Shown here: positions 42,813-50,632 of the stretch, piece after piece | Numbering within the stretch: position 1 is the first letter of the stretch | Layout of the letters: every line of letters begins with the position of its first letter | Assembly (NCBI GenBank): GCA_964599235.1 | Contig: CAZRDX010000016.1 | Location: 10,399 to 74,398, forward strand | Length of the DNA stretch: 64,000 nt | Source: DRPN01 sp964599235 | Lineage (GTDB): Bacteria > Bacteroidota > Bacteroidia > Bacteroidales > VadinHA17 | Reading direction: 5' to 3' | The notes under the pieces: model-generated | Database searches by the model: none | The model's input: only the letters and a program-made list of their open reading frames with translations | Told to the model about the DNA's origin: nothing | Program-made: the position numbers and the translations under genes

Positions 42813-43661
42813 TCACCGTATATTTTCTCCATGGAATACAACCAGTTCGTTCAGAGGATAGCGAACCACCTTGTCCAGATGCAAGCCATATCTTTCTGCT
42901 TTTTCGTGTAATTTCTCCCGGAAATACCATGCCACCGAACCGAGGGCCCGGAATGATCCCCGGCCCAGCAAGGGCTGCAGGTCACACCGGAAGAGACGGT
43001 CGAACTCATCCTCCAGGATCCGCTGAAGGACCGGATCGTCCGGAGCTTCCAGAAAGAAGGGGGTGAATCCGGCGAAAAAATAATGGGGACGGGGTTCGAG
43101 ATAAGCATTTTTTTTCAGCATCTCTCTGTCGAGCCGGTATTTTTCCTGCAACTTCCGGGAGGTCTCTTCCTGCAGGTCGCCGTCGAGCCAGGCCCTGGCC
43201 AGACGCAACCCTAGGGCGGCACCGCTGCCGTGGTCGCCGAGAAGGAACCCCATGGGAGTGATCTTTTTCGTGATCCGCCGGCCGTCCCACATCCCGGCGT
43301 TCATGCCTGTGCCCAGGATGAGCACACCACCCTGTTCATGATGCCACAGGGCTGCCCCAGCACCACTCAGGTCATCAGCCACATGCACCCTTGCTCCCGG
43401 CAGGATCTCACGGAAAGCCGCTTCCACCCTGGCAGCAGCCTCCGGCCGGTCACAACCGGCCCCGTAATAGAACACCTCCACCCGTTCCTCACTCTGCACA
43501 AGAAGAGAAGAAAGCCAGGCAGACAACGGGCCAGCCCAGGAAACCTCCCTGTCAAAATAAGGATTGTAACCCTCCGTACGTAAGGTCTCCACCTCCCCCT
43601 TCCGCACCAGCGCCCACTCGGTCTTGGTGGAACCACTGTCGGCAACAAGGATCACGGCCAT
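42813..43661 (-). CDS. BadF/BadG-family kinase, likely N-acetylglucosamine kinase
   Basis: 282 residues from ATG 43661; an ATG 21 bases upstream overlaps the end of the hybrid kinase gene. ASKHA ATPase motifs: phosphate-1 ADSGSTKTEWAL, ADDLSGAGAAL for the sugar-side Asp region, and adenosine-side ILGTGMNAG and GDHGSGAALG. Bacteroidota members of this family with this size phosphorylate GlcNAc or related amino sugars recovered from peptidoglycan. The 7-base gap after the hybrid kinase stop and the 34-base gap to aspA suggest one transcript. Sugar specificity is inferred only. Confidence 0.8.
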   Translation of the reverse strand: MAVILVADSGSTKTEWALVRKGEVETLRTEGYNPYFDREVSWAGPLSAWLSSLLVQSEERVEVFYYGAGCDRPEAAARVEAAFREILPGARVHVADDLSGAGAALWHHEQGGVLILGTGMNAGMWDGRRITKKITPMGFLLGDHGSGAALGLRLARAWLDGDLQEETSRKLQEKYRLDREMLKKNAYLEPRPHYFFAGFTPFFLEAPDDPVLQRILEDEFDRLFRCDLQPLLGRGSFRALGSVAWYFREKLHEKAERYGLHLDKVVRYPLNELVVFHGENIR

Positions 43662-43668
43662 GGTTCGG

Positions 43669-46600
43669 TCAGTTTTTTGCATCCAGAAATTTGCCCAGGA
43701 TCTCCAGAAGTTTTCTGGGATGGATGGGCTTGGAGATGTACTCGTCGCAACCCGCTTCCATCACCTTCTCCCTGTCTTCCGACATCGCATAGGCGGTCTG
43801 TGCTACCACCGGCAGACCGGGACGGAACTTCTTCAACAGGCGTGTTGCCTCATAACCGTTGAGCACAGGCATCTGAATGTCCATCAGCACCAGGTCGATA
43901 TCCTCGCGTTCGCGCAGGATGTCAAGCGCCTCTTTCCCGTCGCGGGCACGCACCAGCACCGCTTTCTTGACACTCAGCACAGCCCTGAGGTACTCGTAGT
44001 TCGAATCGTTGTCCTCGGCCACCAGGATCCTCTTGTCCCGCCAGTCCTTAACAGGGGAAGCAGGCTGTTCCTTCTTCTCCGCATGTTCAGGTATCTTCAC
44101 CTCGTTGTCAAGAGGGATCTCCAGAAAAAAGGCCGACCCTCTCCCCGGCTCTGAGCGTAAGTGCACGGCACCCCCCATCAGTTCCGCCAGATTGCGCGTG
44201 ATCCACAACCCCAACCCCGTACCGCCGTACTTGCGGGTAGAAGAGCCATCCGCCTGACGGAACCTGTCAAAAACAACCTCCTGCTGATCTTCCGGGATCC
44301 CAATACCCGTATCTTTCACAAAAAACTCGATCACTTTCTCCTCTTTCACCCTGTAACCGAATTCCACTTTGCCCCGTTCCGTGAATTTGACCGCGTTGTT
44401 CAGCAGGTTCATCATCATCTGTTTCAGGCGGAACGAATCGATGTTGACCGTGAACTCCTCCTCCCACGGCAGATCGAGCACCACTTCGATCTCCTTCCCG
44501 CTCAGCTGCACATCACGGTCGACCACAGCATAAAGATCTTTCATGAAAGATGTGATGTCGGTAGGATGGGGAACGATGCGCACATGCCCGGCCTCGATCT
44601 TCGCCACATCGATGATATCGTCGATCAGCTTGAGCAGGGCCTGACTGCTCTGATTGATGATATCAAAATATTCCCTTTTCTGTTCCGGATCCAGTCCATC
44701 CGCCCGCAACATCTCCGTGAAACCGATGATGGCATTCAAAGGGGTACGTATCTCATGTGACATGTTGGCCAGGAAAGCGGTCTTGAGCCGGTCCGACTCC
44801 TCGGCCTTCTCCTTGGCCATGATCAGCTCAAGCTCGGTCTTTTTACGGTCGGTGATATCTTCCTTGATGGCCACGTAATAAGCGATCTCACCTTTTTCGT
44901 TCTTGATGCCGGTGATGGAAGCCAGTTCCCAGTAGATCTCCCCGTTCTTCTTTTTGTTTTCGAACTCACCCCGCCATTCCTTTCCCTGGGTGATCGTCTC
45001 CCACATTTCCTTGTAAAAGGAATCCGGCAGATTGCCCGATTTCAGGATACGGGGGTTCTGGCCGATGGCCTCCTCCGCCGTATATCCTGTCACCTCGGTG
45101 AACTTGGGGTTGACATACTGGATCGTCCCGACAGGATCGGTGATCACCACCGAGGCAGGGGAGTTGTTCACGGCACTGGAAAGCACCTTCAACTGTTCTT
45201 CATAGGCAAGCCGCTCGGTCAGATCGGTAAAGGCCACCAGCACCATGTCCCATGAGAGCTCATGTCCCGGCACCAGGACCCAACGGATGATCACGTTCTT
45301 TCTTTTGCCGCTGCGCGTGATGGAGATCATCTCCCCTTCAAAGACATTGTGCCCTTCCAGAAAAGTGGAAACCAGTTCAATGAACAGGGTCAGCAGATCA
45401 TCCGAAAGCTCCTGCTGACGATAAGCCTCACGCAACTCTTCGATCGAACTGACCTCGAAGAACTCAAAAGCTTTGTGGCTCGCCTCCAAAGGAACCACCC
45501 TCCTCACCATCTCCCTCACCTGTTCAGGATGGGAACGGAGATAGTCTTTCACATCCTCCACCCCCAGATTGTCCAGTTGCCACAAGAACTCCCTCACCTT
45601 GGAAAAATCCTCGCTGAGCAAAGGCAACGGCGAATATTCCAGGATGGTACGGTATTTCAATTCCCTTTCCAGGATCTCTTTCTCATTGTTCTTCTCCCGC
45701 GTGATATCCCGTACGAACATCCAGACACAAGGACCTTCATCACATACATCGGGATACAATGCACTGAAGACCTCTACCACCACCAGCGAGCCGTCGGAAC
45801 GAAGCAATTCCTTTTCATATTTCCGTTCTCCTCCTTTTTCAAAGAGTTCGCCGAGGATCTTTCGTTCCAGGGGTTGCCAGAAAGCGGGTGTGATCTCCCA
45901 GTACCCTTTTCTGTGAAGCTCTTCCTCACCATATCCCAGCAGTTCCCGCAGGGCTGCATTGCTTTCCATGATACGCCCCTGCGCATCGATGGCCAGCGTC
46001 CCCTCGTGCATGCTCTCCAGGAGCTCGCGATATTTCTTCTCCGAACGACGAAGCCCCCGGAGGATCTCATTCTTTTCCGTCACCTCCGTGAACCAAAGGA
46101 TGGTAGTACCTTCGACGGGAGAATAATAGCGGTTCACCAGACAATCCTGCCGGGAACCGTCGGCACACAGAATGGTGATCTCCGCACTGAGACCATCCAG
46201 CGAGGTCCCTTGCTCCCGCAGACGAAGTCTTTCTACGATCTCCCCACCCCGGAAGAGGGGGATCTCAGCGATCACTTTCCCCTGGACTTCGGCAGAATCC
46301 ACTTTGCCTTTCTCCAGCAGTGAACGGTTCACGTGGACCACTCTCATCTCCTTGTCGATCACCAGCAGACCTATAGGGGAATGTTCGATCAGATCATTCA
46401 GGAAGGCCTCGACATTCCGCATCCGCTCCTCTGCCTCCACCTGCTCATCAATAGGAACCAGGAAATTGAGGGTAGCCGGCTTACCCTCCCAGTTGATGCG
46501 ATGTCCCGTGATCTGGACCCAAAAGCTTTTTCCTCCCCGCGGGTCGATCAAACGGGTCTTGTATGCCACATTCTCCAACGTCCCCGCCAGACGCCTTTCC

Positions 46601-47166
46601 CGCATCTCACGGACTTTCTCATGCTCCTCGGGAGCTATGAAATCCCAGAACACAAGATCCTGCACCTCCTCGGGTTTTAACCCGAAGAACTCAGGCAACT
46701 TCTCATTAAAAAAGACCACCCGGTCGTCAGCCACCACCACGATGAACTCAACAGCCGACTCGAAAATACGCTTCAGCAGGGCATAGTCGGGCCCTCCCGC
46801 TTTTTTCCTTCCCAGAAGCGAAAGAAAGAAACGGAATTCACTTATCTCCGCAGAACGGAGCCCTTTCACCGGCAGACCGGAGAACAAAGAAAGATCTTCC
46901 TCCTTCCGGTCCACCAGCACCACCGGCAGATCTTCCGGAAACTTCTTTCTCAGATCTTTCAGTTCCTTCACAGGAACATCTTCCAGGATCACCAGCATCG
47001 CCGCCCGTCCCGATGCGAGGTGTTCGTTCACCTCATCCGCTTTTGAGGAAACGATCCCCGTCAGGGAAGGAGCGAGCTTTTCCGTATCCTGCAGCCACAA
47101 GTTCACTTTTTCCTGAGCTCCGAGCCCACCCCAAAAAATCACATGATCCTTTTCCTCCATAGGCAC
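43669..47166 (-). CDS. Multi-PAS hybrid sensor histidine kinase / response regulator
   Basis: 1165 residues without TM segments or signal, so cytosolic. Residues 1-125 form a receiver-like alpha/beta domain lacking an obvious phospho-Asp (LVILEDVPVKELKDL where Asp would be). At least four PAS domains follow (about 130-245, 250-370, 375-500, 660-785), with a divergent segment between (about 505-655). Then HisKA with His804 (SHEIRTPLNAI), HATPase_c (DTGIGIPEDQQ, GTGLGLWI), and a C-terminal receiver with Asp1096 (LMDIQMPVLNG). It likely senses redox, light or small ligands through PAS; the output is unknown. It is first in a run with the sugar kinase and aspA genes. Confidence 0.92.
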   Translation of the reverse strand: MPMEEKDHVIFWGGLGAQEKVNLWLQDTEKLAPSLTGIVSSKADEVNEHLASGRAAMLVILEDVPVKELKDLRKKFPEDLPVVLVDRKEEDLSLFSGLPVKGLRSAEISEFRFFLSLLGRKKAGGPDYALLKRIFESAVEFIVVVADDRVVFFNEKLPEFFGLKPEEVQDLVFWDFIAPEEHEKVREMRERRLAGTLENVAYKTRLIDPRGGKSFWVQITGHRINWEGKPATLNFLVPIDEQVEAEERMRNVEAFLNDLIEHSPIGLLVIDKEMRVVHVNRSLLEKGKVDSAEVQGKVIAEIPLFRGGEIVERLRLREQGTSLDGLSAEITILCADGSRQDCLVNRYYSPVEGTTILWFTEVTEKNEILRGLRRSEKKYRELLESMHEGTLAIDAQGRIMESNAALRELLGYGEEELHRKGYWEITPAFWQPLERKILGELFEKGGERKYEKELLRSDGSLVVVEVFSALYPDVCDEGPCVWMFVRDITREKNNEKEILERELKYRTILEYSPLPLLSEDFSKVREFLWQLDNLGVEDVKDYLRSHPEQVREMVRRVVPLEASHKAFEFFEVSSIEELREAYRQQELSDDLLTLFIELVSTFLEGHNVFEGEMISITRSGKRKNVIIRWVLVPGHELSWDMVLVAFTDLTERLAYEEQLKVLSSAVNNSPASVVITDPVGTIQYVNPKFTEVTGYTAEEAIGQNPRILKSGNLPDSFYKEMWETITQGKEWRGEFENKKKNGEIYWELASITGIKNEKGEIAYYVAIKEDITDRKKTELELIMAKEKAEESDRLKTAFLANMSHEIRTPLNAIIGFTEMLRADGLDPEQKREYFDIINQSSQALLKLIDDIIDVAKIEAGHVRIVPHPTDITSFMKDLYAVVDRDVQLSGKEIEVVLDLPWEEEFTVNIDSFRLKQMMMNLLNNAVKFTERGKVEFGYRVKEEKVIEFFVKDTGIGIPEDQQEVVFDRFRQADGSSTRKYGGTGLGLWITRNLAELMGGAVHLRSEPGRGSAFFLEIPLDNEVKIPEHAEKKEQPASPVKDWRDKRILVAEDNDSNYEYLRAVLSVKKAVLVRARDGKEALDILREREDIDLVLMDIQMPVLNGYEATRLLKKFRPGLPVVAQTAYAMSEDREKVMEAGCDEYISKPIHPRKLLEILGKFLDAKN

Positions 47167-47235
47167 TCGTACCTCGAAAGTGTTCCTTCAACCGCCCCTT
47201 TCCTTTCCCCACTAACCGACCGCATAGGAACGGAC

Positions 47236-47264
47236 TAAAAAAGGGAGCCGGGCCACCGGCTCCC
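47236..47264 (-). terminator. Rho-independent terminator on the minus strand
   Basis: Perfect 9-bp G+C-rich stem (47256-47264 with 47243-47251), 4-base loop, then six T on the minus strand. It lies 200 bases downstream of the TonB receptor gene and also insulates the hybrid kinase gene beginning at 47166. Confidence 0.85.
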
Positions 47265-47367
47265 CCTCAACAACACATCTTTACTAACTTAAACCTAAAC
47301 TTTTTAACTTACCAAACTTTGGCTCGACGAAGAATAGTGTTCTTAATGTTACCCTCGTTAAAAATAA

Positions 47368-47420
47368 CGATTTTTTTTCAGAAATGTTTCGAAAGAACCA
47401 ACATTTTTGAAAAAAAATCG
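47368..47420. repeat. 21-base inverted repeat, AT-rich hairpin
   Basis: Arms 47368-47388 and 47400-47420 are 21 bases long with a single G/T mismatch, loop of 11 bases. As plus-strand RNA every position can pair (the mismatch becomes G-U). Each arm contains a run of eight T or A. A second small hairpin CGTTA-AAAA-TAACG (47356-47369) abuts it. It lies in the 298-base gap between the hybrid kinase and the TonB receptor and has no G+C-rich stem plus U-tail of a usual terminator. The rest of the gap (47265-47355) is AT-rich with no gene I can support. Confidence 0.75.
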
Positions 47421-47464
47421 TCTCACCAGACTATGCAATTGATTTACTATTGTTTACAACAACA

Positions 47465-49867
47465 TCAAAAACCCAGCGTCAGGCCAGCAAAGAAATGTAT
47501 GCCGGCCTGCGGGAAATAACCGTCCATCACCTTGTGTTCATTGTTCTCAAAATACTGATATACCCAGGCATTGGTTTCATACTTCGCATCGAAAAGATTG
47601 TTGATCATCGCCTTTACCTGCAGCTTCCTGATCTTCCTGACCGGAACATCCCATGAAAAGGTCAGATCGTTCACGAAATAGGGATCGAGCTTCCTTTCTT
47701 CACTGGAGGTGTTGTCAATGTATTGTTTTCCGACATAACGGGCCAGCCAGCTGATCTCGACCTTGTTCGGGAAACGGTATCTGAGCATGCTGTTGGCCAC
47801 CACCGGCGGGGAGAATGAGAGGTCGGTGGTACCCAGATAGAAAGAACGCTGGCTCCAGGTATCCCAGTCATCCACATATTCGGTGAAGTTGAGGATCTTG
47901 TTCCGGCTGAGGGTGGCGTTGGCCTGCCAGGAGAGGCCGCTTGTGAGCTGGGCCGTGAGGATCATCTCCAGCCCCATGCGGTAGCTTCGCGGCACGTTGG
48001 TCCTGATGGGAACCCCCACATCATTGATCCGGCCGGTCATCACCAGCTGGTCTTTGTAGTCCATGTAATAAAAGACCATCTCCATCGACATTATGCCTTT
48101 ACGCAGAGAGGTCCCCATCTCCAGGTCGCGCAGCATCTCGGGCCGGGGCGTCGATCCCGCAGGTGCTTCCTTGAAATCGTACCGCGAGGGCTCGCGATGC
48201 GCTATGGCAAAAGAGGCATACAGCGATACCTGCTGCGACAGTTCATACATCACCCCCGCCTTGGGGTTGAAGAAGAGATAGTCGTGTTCCTGTGTCAGGT
48301 CGCGCTGGTCGTCATCCTTTCCTTCTATGGTATAATGGATGCCCCGCAGCTGCAGATCGACATACCCCCGCAGGCCGGGCAGCAGTGACAGTTCTGCCTT
48401 GCCATAGACATTGCCGTCGTTTTTGATGCCGGTGTTGTCATACCAACGGTGCCGTATCTCGCCGTTGCTGAAATAACGCGCCCAGATCACCGTACCGTAA
48501 TGCCCCCCGTCGTAACGGTTCCATCCCCCGCCGGCATTCAGGATCAGACGGGGAAGCTTCCACCGTACATTGCCCGTCATGCCGTAAAAATCATTGTCCA
48601 GCCACTTCCTGCGGATCAGATCGGTGGTGCGGATGGTATCCCCAGCCGGCAGGACCACCTGGTCAAGCAGATAGTCCGTCAGCTGCTGGTCTTCCTTGTA
48701 CTGTTCGTAATAACCTTTTCCCTTGGTGTAATGGAATGCCAGGTTGAGCCACACCGGCACCGCGAACTCTTTGGAATAGAAGAGCTGATAATGATCCTGC
48801 CAGTAATTGTCCGTTTCGTTGTCATAATAGTGTACGTTCCCCTCCTCGTCGGTATAGCGGCCGATGCCGTTGTAACGCCGGTTGGTGGACAGCATGTAGC
48901 CGGGCACCCCGTCCCAGGCCTGGTAGGTCTGTTCCTTGCCCCGCAGCAGCACCAGACGGAGAATATCCTTTTTTTTGCTGTACCAGGCTCCGGAAAAAGC
49001 CAGCGACGAGAGATCGGACCAGGCCCGCTCGATGTAGCCGTCGGAAGTCACTTTCGAAAGCCGGAGGTCGAACGTGAAACGATCGGCCAGCATACCAGTA
49101 CCTACACGGAGCGTGTTCTTGAACGTGTTGAACGACCCCGCCGCCGTCGACCATTCGGCGTAAGGGTTCTTCTCCAGGGAGAAAGTACGCAGATTGACAC
49201 TCGCACCAAAAGCACCTGCCCCGTTCGTGGAGGTCCCCACCCCCCGCTGCACCTGGATGTCAGAGACCGACGAGGCCAGATCGGGCAGATCGACCCACCA
49301 CACGCCGTGACTTTCGCTGTCGTTGAGCGGGATGCCGTTCATGGTCACGTTGATGCGCGTAATATCGGTACCCCTTATACGGAAAGCGGTGTACCCCACA
49401 CCTGCCCCGGCATCGGAGGTGACCACCACCGAAGGCACCGTCTTGAGCAAAAAAGGGATATCCTGCCCCAGGTTCCGCTTCTCCAGCTGCTGTCGCGAGA
49501 CATTGGTATAGGTGACCGGGATGCCCGCCCCCGCACGCACCCCGGAAACCACCACCTCGTCGGTGAGAAAAGCCGATGGTTCCAGCATGATCTCCAGACG
49601 CTTCTCCCCTTTCATCTCCACACGCTTCTCCCACGTCTCATAACCGACAAAACTCACCCGCAAAACATACTCCCCGCCCGGCACACGCTCCAGAAGGAAC
49701 TCACCTTCTTCATCCGTCACCGTACCCAGATATGTACCGGTCAGCACCACGTTGGCACCGGCCAGCGGCTGACCCTGATCATCCACGACCCGCCCCGAAA
49801 GACGGTACTGCGAAAAAACCACTCCCCCCCACAAAAGGGAAAGAACGAACACAATAAGCCTTTTCAT
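47465..49867 (-). CDS. TonB-dependent outer-membrane receptor under TPP riboswitch, predicted thiamine-compound uptake
   Basis: 799 residues from ATG 49867, the first start after the riboswitch. Signal peptide (about 1-19, GVVFSQ), a carboxypeptidase-regulatory-like domain (about 20-95, LSGRVVDDQGQPLAGANV), a plug with VVVSGVRAGAGIPVTYTNV, FRIRGTDITRINVTMNG and the typical DLASSVSDIQVQRG, and a 22-strand barrel to the C-terminal GLTLGF. TonB energises import through such barrels. The TPP riboswitch directly upstream is strong evidence that its ligand is thiamine or a precursor. No SusD partner or thi genes are next to it. A terminator is 200 bases downstream. Confidence 0.9.
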   Translation of the reverse strand: MKRLIVFVLSLLWGGVVFSQYRLSGRVVDDQGQPLAGANVVLTGTYLGTVTDEEGEFLLERVPGGEYVLRVSFVGYETWEKRVEMKGEKRLEIMLEPSAFLTDEVVVSGVRAGAGIPVTYTNVSRQQLEKRNLGQDIPFLLKTVPSVVVTSDAGAGVGYTAFRIRGTDITRINVTMNGIPLNDSESHGVWWVDLPDLASSVSDIQVQRGVGTSTNGAGAFGASVNLRTFSLEKNPYAEWSTAAGSFNTFKNTLRVGTGMLADRFTFDLRLSKVTSDGYIERAWSDLSSLAFSGAWYSKKKDILRLVLLRGKEQTYQAWDGVPGYMLSTNRRYNGIGRYTDEEGNVHYYDNETDNYWQDHYQLFYSKEFAVPVWLNLAFHYTKGKGYYEQYKEDQQLTDYLLDQVVLPAGDTIRTTDLIRRKWLDNDFYGMTGNVRWKLPRLILNAGGGWNRYDGGHYGTVIWARYFSNGEIRHRWYDNTGIKNDGNVYGKAELSLLPGLRGYVDLQLRGIHYTIEGKDDDQRDLTQEHDYLFFNPKAGVMYELSQQVSLYASFAIAHREPSRYDFKEAPAGSTPRPEMLRDLEMGTSLRKGIMSMEMVFYYMDYKDQLVMTGRINDVGVPIRTNVPRSYRMGLEMILTAQLTSGLSWQANATLSRNKILNFTEYVDDWDTWSQRSFYLGTTDLSFSPPVVANSMLRYRFPNKVEISWLARYVGKQYIDNTSSEERKLDPYFVNDLTFSWDVPVRKIRKLQVKAMINNLFDAKYETNAWVYQYFENNEHKVMDGYFPQAGIHFFAGLTLGF

Positions 49868-49895
49868 CTTACTAAAATTTTTGGTACGACAAAAA

Positions 49896-49990
49896 GGGGG
49901 ATCGGTCAAACTCCCTGCGCCGGCATTACCCGGATCAGGTTCAAAGGGTTTGATCTCAGCCTGACAGTAAGGCACCCCCGTATTCTCAGG
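49896..49990 (-). promoter_or_regulatory. TPP (THI-box) riboswitch
   Basis: Minus strand, 29-123 bases before the receptor ATG. The aptamer signatures appear in order: GGGGGTGCC (49972-49980), GGCTGAGA, ACCC, TGAACCTGATC, GGGTAATGCC, and CGCAGGGA (about 49913-49920). They form the thiamine-pyrophosphate-binding helices P2-P5. A CCCCC run followed by TTTTT (49891-49900) right after the aptamer can pair with the GGGGG of the first helix, so TPP could decide between terminator and read-through, or translation may be the level of control. Expression should fall when TPP is plentiful. Confidence 0.95.
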
Positions 49991-50020
49991 ACGAAGTTAA
50001 GGATTTTTTCTTCAAAGTAC

Positions 50021-50052
50021 CAAAAAAAAAAGAGGACCGGTTCGGTCCTCTT
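50021..50052 (-). terminator. Rho-independent terminator of thioredoxin gene
   Basis: Minus strand: 10-bp perfect stem (50043-50052 with 50030-50039), 3-base loop, and a run of eight or more T (complement of A's 50022-50029). It also separates this gene from the riboswitch leader of the TonB gene. Confidence 0.9.
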
Positions 50053-50083
50053 CTCCTAATCTTCTGGCCTGCCGGCCTTCCGG

Positions 50084-50467
50084 TCAGCTCTCTTTTTTCA
50101 CTTCCTCTTCCTTGTCCACTTTCAGGACATCCTTGATGGCCTTGTAAAAAGTCTCTTTCGGAATAGCACCTACGGCCATCTGAGGAGGTTCGTCCTTGGG
50201 ACAGAAAAGCAAAGAAGGAATGCTGCGGATCCCGAACACGGCTGCCAGCTCCTGCTGAGCTTCCGTATCCACCTTGTAAAAATCCACTTTGCCTTTGTAC
50301 TCTTCAGCCAACTCCTCAATGATCGGTGCCACGATCTTGCAGGGCTGACACCAGTCAGCGTAGAAATCTATGATGCACGGCTTGTCCCCGGCAAACTGCC
50401 AGTCCTGATGCTTCGTGTAATCGAAGACCTTCTGCTTGAATGTCTCAACGGTCAAATGTTCTGCCAT
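50084..50467 (-). CDS. trxA: Cytosolic thioredoxin
   Basis: 127 residues. Active site WCQPCK with Cys40 and Cys43 (Gln in place of the usual Gly, common in Bacteroidota), conserved DFYADW, and cis-Pro in SIPSLLF. Extra charged tail VDKEEEVKKES of about 10 residues. No signal peptide, so it should reduce cytosolic disulfides with thioredoxin reductase. It has its own TATCTTTG promoter box and terminator. It is divergent from the CCA-adding enzyme gene. Confidence 0.93.
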   Translation of the reverse strand: MAEHLTVETFKQKVFDYTKHQDWQFAGDKPCIIDFYADWCQPCKIVAPIIEELAEEYKGKVDFYKVDTEAQQELAAVFGIRSIPSLLFCPKDEPPQMAVGAIPKETFYKAIKDVLKVDKEEEVKKES

Positions 50468-50533
50468 TTTTCTTTTACTTTACAATTTATTTTTATTTGG
50501 ACACAATCAAAATACTATCTACTGAATTGGGTG

Positions 50534-50541
50534 CAAAGATA
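50534..50541 (-). promoter_or_regulatory. -7 promoter box TATCTTTG of trxA
   Basis: Exact TAnnTTTG on the minus strand, 67 bases before the trxA ATG. The opposing TATTTTTG box for the CCA-adding gene starts 34 bases away on the plus strand, so the two promoters are back to back. Confidence 0.6.
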
Positions 50542-50574
50542 ATGCTTTTCTTGATAGAATCGACAAGAAACTTG

Positions 50575-50582
50575 TATTTTTG
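50575..50582 (+). promoter_or_regulatory. -7 promoter box TATTTTTG of the CCA-adding gene
   Basis: Exact TAnnTTTG, 51 bases before ATG 50633; CTTG at 50550-50553 is a possible -33 element 21 bases upstream. Confidence 0.6.
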
Positions 50583-50632
50583 TTGCAAAATCAGGGAGAG
50601 GACTGTATATGGAGAGCCGGAAGAGCAACAAC

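Noticed and set aside
48449..50059. A 536-codon plus-strand frame opposite the TonB receptor
   Set aside because: Antisense to a receptor with clear plug and barrel, and it crosses the TPP riboswitch.
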